A stretch of 64,000 bases of DNA from Mesorhizobium sp. M00.F.Ca.ET.216.01.1.1. GTDB taxonomy: Bacteria; Pseudomonadota; Alphaproteobacteria; Rhizobiales; Rhizobiaceae. The notes under the pieces are model-generated. The model was given only the letters and a program-made list of their open reading frames with translations. It searched no databases and was not told the origin of the DNA. Both the position numbers and the translations under genes were made by a program. The stretch is taken from assembly GCF_004010325.2 (NCBI RefSeq), contig NZ_SADR02000001.1, positions 82,239 through 146,238 of the forward strand. The letters run 5' to 3'. Shown piece after piece: positions 29,949 through 39,470 of this stretch; within the stretch, counting starts at the first letter, position 1, and the number at the start of each line of letters is the position of its first letter.

Positions 29949-32237
29949 ATGGCTCTGCAGGCTCCGACACTGAACGAACCGCTTTTCAGCAAACCCGGCG
30001 CAAGGGAAGGACGACGGCTGCTTGCGCTGCCCGGCGTGGTCGCGATCGCCGGTGCGCTGGTCACGGCGGCGATCTCCTTCGCCATCCTCGTCGGCGCGAC
30101 GCCGATCACACCCAACGAGAGGACGACGCTGGCGCTCATTGCGCTTAACGCCGCGTTCGTCCTGTTCCTGATCGCGCTGGTCGGGCGCGAGGTGCATCGC
30201 ATCGTCATGGCGCGCCGGCACGGCAAGGCGGCGTCGCGGCTGCATGTGCGCATCGTGGCGATGTTTGCGCTTGTCGCCGCAATTCCCGCCATCATGGTGG
30301 CGATCATCGCGTCGATCACGCTCGATATCGGCCTCGACCGCTGGTTCGAGATACGCACCAAGACGATCGTCAATTCGTCACTGTCGATTGCCGACGCCTA
30401 TGTGCAGGAAAATGCGCGCAACCTCCAGGGCACGACGCTGTCGATGGCCTACGATCTCGACGCATCGCGCACGCTTTATGGCCTCGATCGAACCGGTTTC
30501 CTCGATCTCATGAACAAGGAGGCCGTGGGCCGGTCGCTGGCCCATGCCGCCTTGATCAAGCCTGACGGTTCGTTCGTCATGAGCGCCAAGACCGATGCGG
30601 ACTTTGCCATGCCGGAGCCGCCGGAAGGCGCGGTGGCGAGTGCCGCCGACGGCAAGCCGGTGCTGATCGAGCCGCGAACCCGCAACATCATGGGCGCCAT
30701 CGTCAAGCTGCGGGCGATCGAAGGGCTCTATCTCTACACCATCCGCCTCGTCGATCCCGAGGTGATCAAGGCGCGGCAGATCGTCAAATCCAACACCGAC
30801 GAATATCGCGGCCTCGAAGACAATCGCCGAACCTCGCAGGTGGCCTTCGCGCTTCCCTATCTGTCGCTGACGCTTATCATCATTCTTTCCGCCATCTGGA
30901 CCGGCATTGCGGTGGCCGACCGCCTGGTGCGGCCGATCCGCCAGCTGATCGGCGCGGCCGACGAGGTGGCGACCGGCAATCTCGACGTTGCCGTGCCCGT
31001 GCGGCCGTCCGACGGCGACGTCGCGTCGCTTGGCGATACCTTCAACAAGATGCTGCTGGAGCTGAAATCGCAGCGCAACGAGATCCTTTCCGCCAAGGAC
31101 CTGATCGACGAGCGGCGGCGGTTTTCCGAAGCGGTGCTTGCGGGCGTTACCGCCGGCGTCATCGGCGTCGATCCCTACGGCATCGTCACCATCGTCAACC
31201 GGTCGGCCGAAACGATGCTGGCCATATCGGCCACGGCAGCGCTCGGGCAGAACCTGTCCGCCGTACTGCCGCATGTCGGCCGCGTCTTCGAGATCGGCCG
31301 CAAGTCGGGCAAGCCGGTCTATCGCGAGCAGGTGACCTTCTATCGCGCCGGCACCGAGCGCACCTTCAACGTGCAGATCACCATCGAGGCCGGCAACGAT
31401 GGCTCAGAGGAAAAGTCATATGTCGTAACTGTCGACGACATCACCGACCTGGTCCAGGCGCAACGCTCCTCGGCGTGGGCCGACGTGGCGCGGCGCATCG
31501 CCCACGAGATCAAGAACCCGCTGACGCCGATCCAGCTTTCCGCCGAGCGTATCAAACGCCGTTACGGCAAGGTCATCACCGAAGACCGCGAAGTTTTCGA
31601 TCAATGCACCGACACGATCATCCGGCAGGTCGAGGATATCGGCCGGATGGTCGACGAATTCTCTGCCTTCGCACGCATGCCCAAGCCCGAGATGAAGGCC
31701 ATCGACCTGCGCGAATCGCTGCGCGAGGCCTCGTTCCTGGTCGAAGTAAGCCGTGCCGACATCACCTTCGAGCGCGTGTTCGGCAACGAACCGCTCAAGG
31801 GTACCTTCGACAACCGCCTGATGGCGCAGGCCTTCGGCAACGTCATCAAGAACGCAGCCGAGGCTATTGACGGACTTGATCAGAAAGACCGTTCGCACGG
31901 CACAATCCGGATTCAAGCCGGGCGCCAGAATGGCGCGATTCGAATCGACGTGATCGACAACGGCAGGGGTTTGCCACGCGAGAATCGGCAGCGGCTGCTC
32001 GAGCCTTACATGACAACGCGCGAGAAAGGGACCGGGCTTGGCCTCGCTATCGTCAAGAAGATCGTGGAGGACCATGGCGGGCGACTCGAATTGCACGACG
32101 CGCCGGCGGATTTCCACGGAGGGCGAGGTGCGATGATCAGCATCATCCTGCCGCCAGCGGCCATAGTCGCCCCGCCGCGCGGCGAAGGCAGGACGGAACA
32201 CGAAAAAGAAACTGAAAAGGTCGGTAATGGCGTCTGA
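29949..32237 (+). CDS. ntrY: Nitrogen regulation sensor kinase NtrY
   Basis: About 762-residue membrane histidine kinase. Transmembrane helices lie near the N-terminus (about 30-100, with two further hydrophobic spans up to 120) and before HAMP at about 305-325 (LSLTLIIILSAIWTGIAVA). Then come HAMP, PAS (about 400-500), the H box [14 protein letters not shown] and an ATPase domain with N, G1 (DNGRG) and G2 (GTGLGLAIVKKI) boxes. It senses nitrogen or redox-related signals in known systems and partners NtrX. TTG 29931 is an alternative start. It overlaps ntrX by 11 bases. Confidence 0.94.
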   Translation: MALQAPTLNEPLFSKPGAREGRRLLALPGVVAIAGALVTAAISFAILVGATPITPNERTTLALIALNAAFVLFLIALVGREVHRIVMARRHGKAASRLHVRIVAMFALVAAIPAIMVAIIASITLDIGLDRWFEIRTKTIVNSSLSIADAYVQENARNLQGTTLSMAYDLDASRTLYGLDRTGFLDLMNKEAVGRSLAHAALIKPDGSFVMSAKTDADFAMPEPPEGAVASAADGKPVLIEPRTRNIMGAIVKLRAIEGLYLYTIRLVDPEVIKARQIVKSNTDEYRGLEDNRRTSQVAFALPYLSLTLIIILSAIWTGIAVADRLVRPIRQLIGAADEVATGNLDVAVPVRPSDGDVASLGDTFNKMLLELKSQRNEILSAKDLIDERRRFSEAVLAGVTAGVIGVDPYGIVTIVNRSAETMLAISATAALGQNLSAVLPHVGRVFEIGRKSGKPVYREQVTFYRAGTERTFNVQITIEAGNDGSEEKSYVVTVDDITDLVQAQRSSAWADVARRIAHEIKNPLTPIQLSAERIKRRYGKVITEDREVFDQCTDTIIRQVEDIGRMVDEFSAFARMPKPEMKAIDLRESLREASFLVEVSRADITFERVFGNEPLKGTFDNRLMAQAFGNVIKNAAEAIDGLDQKDRSHGTIRIQAGRQNGAIRIDVIDNGRGLPRENRQRLLEPYMTTREKGTGLGLAIVKKIVEDHGGRLELHDAPADFHGGRGAMISIILPPAAIVAPPRGEGRTEHEKETEKVGNGV

Positions 32238-33588
32238 CATTCTCATCGTCGATGACGAGGAAGACATCCGTGAACTTGTCGCCGGTATCCTGAGCGACGA
32301 AGGTCATGAAACCCGCACGGCATTCGATGCCGACAGTGCGCTGGCGGCGATCGCCGACCGGGCGCCGAGGCTGATTTTCCTCGACATCTGGCTGCAGGGC
32401 TCGCGCCTGGACGGTCTGGCATTGCTGGACGAGATCAAGACGATGCATCCGAGCCTGCCTGTGGTGATGATCTCCGGCCACGGCAATATCGAAACGGCGG
32501 TGTCCGCCATCCGCCGCGGCGCCTATGACTTCATCGAGAAGCCGTTCAAGGCCGACAGGCTGATCCTTATCGCCGAGCGGGCGCTCGAAACCTCGAAGCT
32601 GAGACGCGAGGTTTCGGATCTCAAGCTGCGCAGCGGCGAAACCTTCGACCTGATCGGCATGTCGTCGGCGATGAGCCAATTGCGCCAGACCATCGAGCGT
32701 GTCGCGCCGACCAACAGCCGCGTCATGATCATCGGCCCCTCGGGGTCGGGCAAGGAACTGGCGGCGCGCGCCATTCACGCGCTGTCGGCGCGCAAGAACG
32801 GACCGTTCGTTACGCTAAGCGCCGCCAACATCACCCCCGAGCGCATGGAGGTCGAGCTGTTCGGTACCGAATCCAACGGTGTCGAGCGCAAGGTCGGTGC
32901 GCTGGAGGAAGCCCATCGCGGCATTCTCTACATCGATGAAGTGGCCGACATGCCGCGCGAGACGCAGAACAAGATCCTGCGCGTGCTGGTCGAACAGCAG
33001 TTCGAGCGGGTAGGGGGCACCAAGCGGGTCAAGGTCGATGTCCGCATCATCTCGTCGACGGCGCAGAACCTCGAGGCGATGATCGCCGACGGTCGCTTCC
33101 GCGAAGATCTCTATCATCGCCTGGCGGTGGTTCCGGTGATGGTGCCGGGCTTGGCCGAGCGGCGGGAGGACATCCCCTATCTGGTCGATAATTTCATGAA
33201 GCAGATTGCGCGCCAGGCCGGCATCCGACCGCGCCGCATCGGCGACGACGCGCTGGCGGTGCTGCAGGCGCACAACTGGCCGGGCAACGTCCGCCAATTG
33301 CGCAACAACGTCGAGCGACTGATGATCCTGGCACGCGGCGACAATATCGATACGCCGATCACCGCCGATCTTCTGCCCGCAGAGATCGGCGACGTCATGC
33401 CGCGCACGCCAAATCAGTCCGACCAGCACATCATGGCGCTGCCGCTGCGCGAGGCGCGCGAGCAGTTCGAGAAGGACTATCTGATCGCCCAGATCAACCG
33501 TTTCGGCGGCAATATCTCGAAGACGGCCGAGTTCATCGGCATGGAGCGCTCCGCGCTTCACCGCAAGCTGAAATCGCTGGGCGTCTGA
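32227..33588 (+). CDS. ntrX: Nitrogen regulation response regulator NtrX
   Basis: 453 residues: receiver domain (DDEEDIREL; Asp in LIFLDIWLQGS near 55), AAA+ domain with GPSGSGKELAARAIH near 165 and Walker B ILYIDEVADM, and a C-terminal helix-turn-helix (GGNISKTAEFIGMERSALHRKL). The GAFTGA loop needed for sigma-54 contact is absent; the matching stretch reads FGTESNGVERKVGALEEA. It is therefore unlikely to activate sigma-54 promoters directly, in line with many alphaproteobacterial NtrX proteins. Confidence 0.95.
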   Translation: MASDILIVDDEEDIRELVAGILSDEGHETRTAFDADSALAAIADRAPRLIFLDIWLQGSRLDGLALLDEIKTMHPSLPVVMISGHGNIETAVSAIRRGAYDFIEKPFKADRLILIAERALETSKLRREVSDLKLRSGETFDLIGMSSAMSQLRQTIERVAPTNSRVMIIGPSGSGKELAARAIHALSARKNGPFVTLSAANITPERMEVELFGTESNGVERKVGALEEAHRGILYIDEVADMPRETQNKILRVLVEQQFERVGGTKRVKVDVRIISSTAQNLEAMIADGRFREDLYHRLAVVPVMVPGLAERREDIPYLVDNFMKQIARQAGIRPRRIGDDALAVLQAHNWPGNVRQLRNNVERLMILARGDNIDTPITADLLPAEIGDVMPRTPNQSDQHIMALPLREAREQFEKDYLIAQINRFGGNISKTAEFIGMERSALHRKLKSLGV

Positions 33589-33691
33589 CGGACGGACTGT
33601 TGTTGGTCCGACCGGTCCTGGCCCACGCGATTACCGGTTACGGCGGCCGCGGAATCGCATAAGAAAGCCGGGACTTCTCCAGGGGTAATCC

Positions 33692-34555
33692 ATGCCGCGC
33701 ATTGCCTATGTGAACGGGCGCTATGTCGCTCATGCCGACGCTTCCGTGCATATCGAGGATCGCGGCTACCAATTCGCCGACGGCGTCTACGAGGTCTGCG
33801 AGGTGGCGCGCGGCTTCGTCGTCGACATGCCGCGCCATCTGGGGCGGTTGAACCGTTCGCTGACCGAGTTGTCGATCGACTGGCCGGTGACGCGCGGCGT
33901 GTTGCCGCTCATCATGCGCGAGGTGGTGCGCCGCAACCATGTCCTCAACGGCCTGGTCTATCTCCAGGTGACGCGCGGCGTCGCTAGCCGCGACTTTTTT
34001 TTCCCGGCAGCTGGCACGAAGCCCTCGTTGGTGGTGACCGCGAGGAAGGCCGACCCCGCTGCTGCCGCAAAGAGGGCCGAGACCGGGATCAAGGTCATCA
34101 CCGTGCCGGAGAATCGTTGGGATCGGGTCGACATCAAGAGCGTCGGACTGCTGCCCAATGTGCTCGCCAAGCAGAAGGCCAAGGAAGCCGGCGCCCAGGA
34201 AGCGTGGTTCGTCGATGCCGACGGCACCGTCAAGGAAGGTGGATCGTCGAACGCTTGGATCGTCACCAGGGACGGCGTGCTGGTGACCCGGCCGGCCGAG
34301 CACGGCATCCTGCGCGGCATCACCCGCACGACCCTGTTCGAGGTTGCGGCCAAGCTTGGCCTGAAGATCGAGGAGCGAGGGTTTTCGGTTGCCGAGGCCA
34401 AGGCGGCACGCGAGGCTTTTATCAGCTCCGCGACGACGATTGCCATGCCGATCGTGGCAATCGACGGGGTTCCCGTCGCCAATGGCCACCCGGGCTCGAT
34501 AACACTTTCGTTGCGGCAAGCCTTTTTTGACGTTGCGGAAAAAAGTCCAGCCTGA
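33692..34555 (+). CDS. dat: D-amino acid aminotransferase
   Basis: PLP-dependent fold-type IV aminotransferase interconverting D-alanine and alpha-keto acids with D-glutamate, relevant to peptidoglycan precursors. 287 residues. Seen: DRGYQFADGVYEV near 30, catalytic lysine in DIKSVGLLPNVLAKQKA near 145, and GTVKEGGSSNAWIV near 180. Position between ntrX and hfq is the usual rhizobial order. AGGGG precedes ATG 33692. Confidence 0.92.
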   Translation: MPRIAYVNGRYVAHADASVHIEDRGYQFADGVYEVCEVARGFVVDMPRHLGRLNRSLTELSIDWPVTRGVLPLIMREVVRRNHVLNGLVYLQVTRGVASRDFFFPAAGTKPSLVVTARKADPAAAAKRAETGIKVITVPENRWDRVDIKSVGLLPNVLAKQKAKEAGAQEAWFVDADGTVKEGGSSNAWIVTRDGVLVTRPAEHGILRGITRTTLFEVAAKLGLKIEERGFSVAEAKAAREAFISSATTIAMPIVAIDGVPVANGHPGSITLSLRQAFFDVAEKSPA

Positions 34556-34596
34556 TAACCGCACAGGTGGAATGAACATCAATATATCTCGTTCTG

Positions 34597-34617
34597 CTTG
34601 TCGTTACTGACGACAAG
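34597..34617. promoter_or_regulatory. Perfect 8-bp inverted repeat upstream of hfq
   Basis: CTTGTCGT-TACTG-ACGACAAG, followed about 16 bases later by a TTGACA box (34634). There is no T run, so it is more likely an operator or leader element for hfq than a terminator of dat. Confidence 0.35.
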
Positions 34618-34700
34618 AGGGTGTTTGCGCGCTTGACAGGTGCCGATTAATTTGGCGCATTGGCCTGCAAACCGAAGGGGATCGGCGAAAGACAAGAACA

Positions 34701-34946
34701 ATGGCGGAACGATCGCAAAACCTTCAGGACCTGTTCCTGAATTCAGTTCGCAAGAGCAAGAACCCACTCACCATCTTCCTCATCAACGGCGTGAAGCTGA
34801 CCGGCGTGGTCACCTCGTTCGACAATTTCTGTGTTCTGCTGCGGCGTGACGGCCATTCCCAGCTTGTCTACAAGCACGCCATTTCCACGATCATGCCGAG
34901 CCAGCCGGTTCAGATGTTCGATGGCGAGGAAAGCCAGGGCGCCTGA
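34701..34946 (+). CDS. hfq: RNA chaperone Hfq
   Basis: 81-residue hexameric Sm-like protein that pairs small RNAs with mRNAs. The Sm1 motif ([23 protein letters not shown]) and Sm2 motif ([12 protein letters not shown]) are intact, as are QNLQDLFLN at the N-terminus and the short acidic tail. hflX starts directly after its stop codon, the common hfq-hflX order, so they are cotranscribed. In rhizobia Hfq affects nitrogen fixation regulation, which fits its place next to the ntr genes. Confidence 0.98.
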   Translation: MAERSQNLQDLFLNSVRKSKNPLTIFLINGVKLTGVVTSFDNFCVLLRRDGHSQLVYKHAISTIMPSQPVQMFDGEESQGA

Positions 34947-36338
34947 TTGGCACGTGAGAAAGACGCGGACCGTCGCGTTCGTGGAAAACCAGTACACCAA
35001 CCGGGGACCGAAGCCGAAGGTCCGACCCGGGCCGTCGTCATCGTGCCCGTGCTTACCCGCCAGCCGCGCGGCGACGACGACACCAGCCGTCCGCGCCTGA
35101 CGCGTTCGGCCGAGGCCCGCCATGACGAGGCGGTTGGACTTGCCAGCGCCATCGACCTTGACCCGATCCATACGGCGGTGGTGACCGTCAATGATCCGCG
35201 CCCGGCGACGTTGCTCGGCAGCGGCAAGGTCGCCGAATTTGCCGAGATCGTCAGGGAACGCCAGGCGGAACTGGTGATTGTCGATCACCCGCTGACGCCG
35301 GTGCAGCAGCGCAATCTCGAAAAGGAGTTGAACGCCAAGGTGCTAGACCGCACCGGGCTGATCCTGGAGATCTTCGGCGAGCGCGCCCGGACCAAGGAAG
35401 GCACGCTGCAGGTCGATCTTGCGCACCTCAACTACCAGAAGGGCCGGCTCGTGCGGAGCTGGACCCACCTCGAGCGCCAGCGCGGCGGCGCCGGCTTCCT
35501 CGGCGGCCCCGGCGAAACGCAGATCGAATCGGACCGGCGTATTCTGCAGGACAAGATCAATAAGCTGAAGCACGAGCTGGAAACGGTGCGCCGCACCCGC
35601 GACCTGCACCGCGCCAAGCGCAAGAAGGTGCCGTTCCCGGTGGTGGCCATCGTCGGCTACACCAATGCGGGCAAGTCGACGCTGTTCAACAAGCTGACCG
35701 GAGCAGGCGTGCTGGCAGAGGACATGCTGTTTGCCACGCTCGATCCGACGCTGCGCCGCGTGCGCCTGCCGCACGGCACGCCGATCATCCTTTCGGACAC
35801 GGTCGGCTTCATTTCGGACCTGCCGACGCATCTGGTCGCGGCCTTCCGGGCGACGCTGGAAGAGGTGGTCGAGGCCGACCTCGTCATCCATCTGCGCGAT
35901 ATCTCCGATCCCGATACGGCCGCGCAGGCCGAGGATGTCGAGCGCATCCTCGCTGACCTTGGCGTTGATGCCGGCGACAGCAAGCGCGTCATCGAAGTCT
36001 GGAACAAGATCGACCTGCTCGACGAAGGCAACAGGGCTCGGCTTCTTGCCGATGGCGCGGATGGCAACAAGACGCCGCCGATCGCCATATCCGCCGTCAC
36101 CGGCGAAGGCATCGATGTGCTGAAGGCGGTCATCGAGACCAGGATGTCGGGCGAGCTGGAGGCGCTGACAGTGACGCTCAAGCCGGCTCAGCTCGGCCTC
36201 GTCGACTGGCTCTATCGCAATGGCGACGTCACCTCGCGCGCCGACAACGACGATGGTAGCGTGACCATCTCACTCAAGGCCACGCACAGCGCCCGAGAAG
36301 AGATCGAGAGCCGATTGCACCGTAAAAACAACGAGTAA
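34947..36338 (+). CDS. hflX: GTPase HflX
   Basis: Ribosome-associated GTPase that splits stalled or stress-inactivated 70S ribosomes. 463 residues from TTG 34947, directly after the hfq stop. N-terminal HflX domain with DPRPATLLGSGKV and VIVDHPLTPVQQRNLE, a coiled linker (DKINKLKHELETVRRTRDLHRAKR), then the G domain: GYTNAGKST (G1), DTVGFISDLP (G3) and NKIDL (G4). The first 30 or so residues are charged and not conserved, so the exact start is less certain. Confidence 0.93.
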   Translation: MAREKDADRRVRGKPVHQPGTEAEGPTRAVVIVPVLTRQPRGDDDTSRPRLTRSAEARHDEAVGLASAIDLDPIHTAVVTVNDPRPATLLGSGKVAEFAEIVRERQAELVIVDHPLTPVQQRNLEKELNAKVLDRTGLILEIFGERARTKEGTLQVDLAHLNYQKGRLVRSWTHLERQRGGAGFLGGPGETQIESDRRILQDKINKLKHELETVRRTRDLHRAKRKKVPFPVVAIVGYTNAGKSTLFNKLTGAGVLAEDMLFATLDPTLRRVRLPHGTPIILSDTVGFISDLPTHLVAAFRATLEEVVEADLVIHLRDISDPDTAAQAEDVERILADLGVDAGDSKRVIEVWNKIDLLDEGNRARLLADGADGNKTPPIAISAVTGEGIDVLKAVIETRMSGELEALTVTLKPAQLGLVDWLYRNGDVTSRADNDDGSVTISLKATHSAREEIESRLHRKNNE

Positions 36339-36344
36339 GCCGGT

Positions 36345-37169
36345 TTACTTCGCGCCCTTGGCTTGCTCCCAGAGCGCTTCCATCTCGTCCAGCGTCGCCT
36401 TTTCGAGCGTGTTTCCGGACGCTTCCAGCGCCCGCTCGACATAGTGGAAGCGCGACCGGAATTTCTCGTTGGTGCCGCTGAGCGCCGCTTCGGAATCGAG
36501 CTTGAGGTGACGGCCGAGATTGACGACGGCAAACAGCATGTCGCCGAACTCGTCCTTGATCGGCGCGGTGTCGCCGTTGGCAAGGGCCTCGCGCAATTCG
36601 CCGATCTCTTCCTCGATCTTGTCGAGGATAGGTGCAGCCTCGCTCCAGTCGAAGCCGACCCGCGCAGCCTTCTCCTGAAGCTTGAGCGCCCGGGTCAGCG
36701 CGGGCAGGGCGACCGGCACGCTGTCGAGAAAACCTTTGCCGTGGTCCTCAGGGTCGTGGCCGCGGGCGAGGCGGGCGCTTCGCTTTTCCGCCTTCTCCTC
36801 TGCCTTGATCTTTTCCCACATGCCCTTGGCCATGCCGGCGCTACGCGCTTCTTCGTCGCCGAAGACGTGCGGATGACGGCGGATCATTTTTGTGGTGATG
36901 GCCTGGACCACGTCGCCGAAGGCAAATTCGCCGGCTTCCTCGGCCATTTGCGCATGGTAGACGACCTGCAGCAGGAGGTCGCCGAGCTCGTCGCGAAGAT
37001 CGTCCAGATCGCCGCGCGCAATGGCGTCCGCCACCTCGTAGGCTTCCTCGATCGTGTAGGGCGCGATGGTCGAAAAGTCCTGCTCGATGTCCCACGGGCA
37101 GCCGGTTTCCGGCGCCCTCAGCGCTGCCATGATCTCGATCAGCCGGGAAATGTCTCTCGAAGGTTTCAT
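36345..37169 (-). CDS. mazG: Nucleoside triphosphate pyrophosphohydrolase MazG
   Basis: Hydrolyses non-canonical or excess NTPs to NMP and pyrophosphate. 274 residues with two MazG domains. The N-terminal one shows GCPWDIEQDF and the metal motif EEAYEVADAI...DELGDLL; the C-terminal one shows KIEEEIGELREAL...DEFGDMLF. The ends of mazG and hflX are separated by only six bases in convergent orientation. No terminator hairpin is seen in the gap. Confidence 0.94.
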   Translation of the reverse strand: MKPSRDISRLIEIMAALRAPETGCPWDIEQDFSTIAPYTIEEAYEVADAIARGDLDDLRDELGDLLLQVVYHAQMAEEAGEFAFGDVVQAITTKMIRRHPHVFGDEEARSAGMAKGMWEKIKAEEKAEKRSARLARGHDPEDHGKGFLDSVPVALPALTRALKLQEKAARVGFDWSEAAPILDKIEEEIGELREALANGDTAPIKDEFGDMLFAVVNLGRHLKLDSEAALSGTNEKFRSRFHYVERALEASGNTLEKATLDEMEALWEQAKGAK

Positions 37170-37252
37170 CGGGCGAATGCTATCGTGCGTGCCACTACGC
37201 GGCCAATGCCGTCAGCTGGCGAGGGCGCATTGTCCACAGTTGCGCGGCCGTA

Positions 37253-38437
37253 TCAGTCGAGCACGGAGACAATCGCCTTGGCGAGCGCGTCCATCCCGTC
37301 TTCCGGCAAGCCTGCGACATTGATGCGGCTGTCACCGACCATATAGACGCCGTGCTCGGCGCGCAGCCGCTCGACCTGCGCCTCAGACAGACCGAGGCGG
37401 GAAAACATGCCGCGATGGCTGGCGACGAAGTCGAAACGGTCGGAATTGGACTGCCGCCGCAGCGCCTCGGCGAACTGCACGCGAAGCCTGAGCATGCGTA
37501 GCCGCATCTCCTCGAGCTCTGATTCCCAGTCGGCGCGCAGAGTGGCATCTTCAAGCACGATGCGCACCGCGGCCGCGCCATGATCCGGCGGCATCGAATA
37601 CATGGCGCGTGCAGCCGAGAGCATCTGGCTCATCGCCACATCCGCCTGGGCGCCGTCCTTGGCCAGGATCATCGCCGCGCCGACCCGGTCGCGATAGACG
37701 GCAAAGTTTTTCGAGCAGCTCGACGCAACCACCATTTCCGGAACCTTTGCGGCCAGCAGACGCAAGCCGGCAGCGTCGGCGTCGAGGCCTTCGCCAAAAC
37801 CCTGATAGGCAATGTCGACAAAGGGCAGCAGGCCGCGCTCGACGACAAGATCGGCGACCGCTGCCCATTGCGCGGCATCCAGATTGGCGCCGGTCGGATT
37901 GTGGCAGCAGCCATGCAGCAGCACCACATCGCCGCTCTTTGCGGTTCGCAGCGCTACCAGCATGTCTTCGAATCGCACCGCGCCGGAGGCGGCATCGAAA
38001 TAGGGATATTCACGTATCTGCAGACCGGCGGCGCGCATCACCGGCATATGGTTCGGCCATGTCGGGTCCGACAGCCAGATCGTGGCGTCGGAGCGTGTCC
38101 TTTTCAGCAGTTCGCCCACCAGCCGCAGCGCACCGGAGCCGCCAGGCGCCTGCGCCGCGCGAATGCGCGAGAGCTCTGCTTTTGGCCCGAAGACGAGCTT
38201 TGTTATCGCGGCATTGAAGGCAGTGTCGCCGGCAAGGCCGAGATAGGTCTTGGTATCCTGGCCTTGCAGCAGACGCTTTTCTGCTTCGCGCATGGCGCGC
38301 ATGACCGGCGTCGTGCCGTCGCGATCCTTGTAGACGCCAACGCCGAGATCGACCTTGTCGGGCCGCGGATCGGCGCGATAGAGGCCGATCAGAGCGAGGA
38401 TCTTGTCGGCGGGGGCAGGCTGAAGGGTTTCGAACAT
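37253..38437 (-). CDS. Aspartate/aromatic amino acid aminotransferase (class I)
   Basis: 394 residues, fold-type I PLP aminotransferase of the AspC/TyrB/TatA group, exchanging amino groups between aspartate or aromatic amino acids and 2-oxoglutarate. Motifs: GGSGALRLVGEL near 100, WLSDPTWPNHMPV near 125, HGCCHNPTGANLD near 180, and the PLP-lysine segment SSCSKNFAVYRDRVGA near 240. It belongs to the TatA-like branch by these patterns; exact substrate preference is not readable. Transcribed from the approximately 300-base gap upstream. Confidence 0.9.
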   Translation of the reverse strand: MFETLQPAPADKILALIGLYRADPRPDKVDLGVGVYKDRDGTTPVMRAMREAEKRLLQGQDTKTYLGLAGDTAFNAAITKLVFGPKAELSRIRAAQAPGGSGALRLVGELLKRTRSDATIWLSDPTWPNHMPVMRAAGLQIREYPYFDAASGAVRFEDMLVALRTAKSGDVVLLHGCCHNPTGANLDAAQWAAVADLVVERGLLPFVDIAYQGFGEGLDADAAGLRLLAAKVPEMVVASSCSKNFAVYRDRVGAAMILAKDGAQADVAMSQMLSAARAMYSMPPDHGAAAVRIVLEDATLRADWESELEEMRLRMLRLRVQFAEALRRQSNSDRFDFVASHRGMFSRLGLSEAQVERLRAEHGVYMVGDSRINVAGLPEDGMDALAKAIVSVLD

Positions 38438-38744
38438 CGATATGGTTCCGTTGGCGGCGGAGTGATACGCAAATCAGCCGTGCAGCGCCAGCGGTTTCAT
38501 CTGCATCAGGCCGAAAGCCATTAGCATGGCGACGGCTCCCAACCCAATTTGAACCGAGCCTGATCGACGTTCCGCGCTTTCAGGATGGCCCTGCGTCGCA
38601 GACAGGCAAGGTTTTGTTACATAAATACAGTGCCGAGCCGACCTGCGTACTCATTGAGATGCTCAGCAACTCGTGCGTTTCCCATCGAAGATAACGCTGG
38701 TTCCGCCCAACTGATTGTAATCAATGAAATCCGCCCCGGGACGG
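38438..38744. other. Intergenic gap with a possible peptide remnant
   Basis: Holds the promoter side of the aminotransferase. On the minus strand, a frame ending at 38474 reads GSVQIGLGAVAMLMAFGLMQ then MKPLALHG, one hydrophobic helix of protein-like composition. The only ATG (38527) lies inside the helix and no good start exists upstream, so it could be a decayed membrane-peptide gene. Nothing else is recognised. Confidence 0.3.
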
Positions 38745-39017
38745 CTAGCTTGGATCAGGTTTTCCGTGCCATTCGCCCGACTGGAATCCGAAGCCAATAG
38801 ATGGAGGCGAAAAATTCTTGAAACCAAGGCGTGGCTCATCGCACATCTCATCGAATTCGCCGAGCGACACGGTCCGGCGGCAGTCAGCCTCCGTCGCATA
38901 TGGATGACCCGAAACGTTGATCAGTTTGCCACTTTGCGAACACCCAGTTATCGTGATGGATGCGGCCATCGCGAGTATTAACACGTTCTGTTTAAGTACT
39001 CCATTTCCAACCTGCAT
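38745..39017 (-). CDS. Putative small lipoprotein (90 aa)
   Basis: From ATG 39017, with AAGGG upstream, the product has a signal peptide ending in a lipobox: KQNVLILAMAASITITGC. The mature part is a short polar domain containing HPYATEADCRRTVSLGEFDEMC, whose two cysteines could form a disulfide in the periplasm. The longer open frame to 39062 does not improve the signal. It stands alone in an AT-richer gap. No named family is recognised. Confidence 0.6.
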   Translation of the reverse strand: MQVGNGVLKQNVLILAMAASITITGCSQSGKLINVSGHPYATEADCRRTVSLGEFDEMCDEPRLGFKNFSPPSIGFGFQSGEWHGKPDPS

Positions 39018-39470
39018 CTCACTGACCCTTCTTGGCGGCGCTGAAGTGCCGAACACAAACACCTATTTGATTTCATAGACTTACTTGCTATTTTCCACTA
39101 GCGATGCGAAACTTGCTAATTGTATTTTGGTTGTTGTCCAAAATGTCGGTGCGCATATCATTTTTATAGCCCGACGGACGCTAACAACGCATTATTAACC
39201 ATCATCATCCTGAAATTCATTGACTAGGATCAATGGATTCATTGTTGAACGCGGGTAGGTGCCGACAACGGCTGAGATCGCTCGATCTGCCGCAACTGTC
39301 AGAAAGCAAAGCTAGTTAGGATAGACAAGGATGGTGTGATGAACCACGAATTGCAGCAGGAGACGATCGGCATCCTTGCCGGAACCCTGGATAGCATGCG
39401 ACACCATTGGCTCGTTCGCACGACCGTCGACGCGTGACGCCACGCCACAAAAGGTCCACGATGAAACAGA
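39018..39470. other. AT-rich intergenic region with a possible short ORF
   Basis: Base composition is clearly more AT-rich than the flanks, suggesting promoters for the lipoprotein (-) and the phosphoesterase (+). A 32-codon frame at 39339-39437 (MNHELQQETIGILAGTLDSM...) has AAGGATGG upstream and could be a leader peptide or small protein, but support is weak. Confidence 0.3.
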
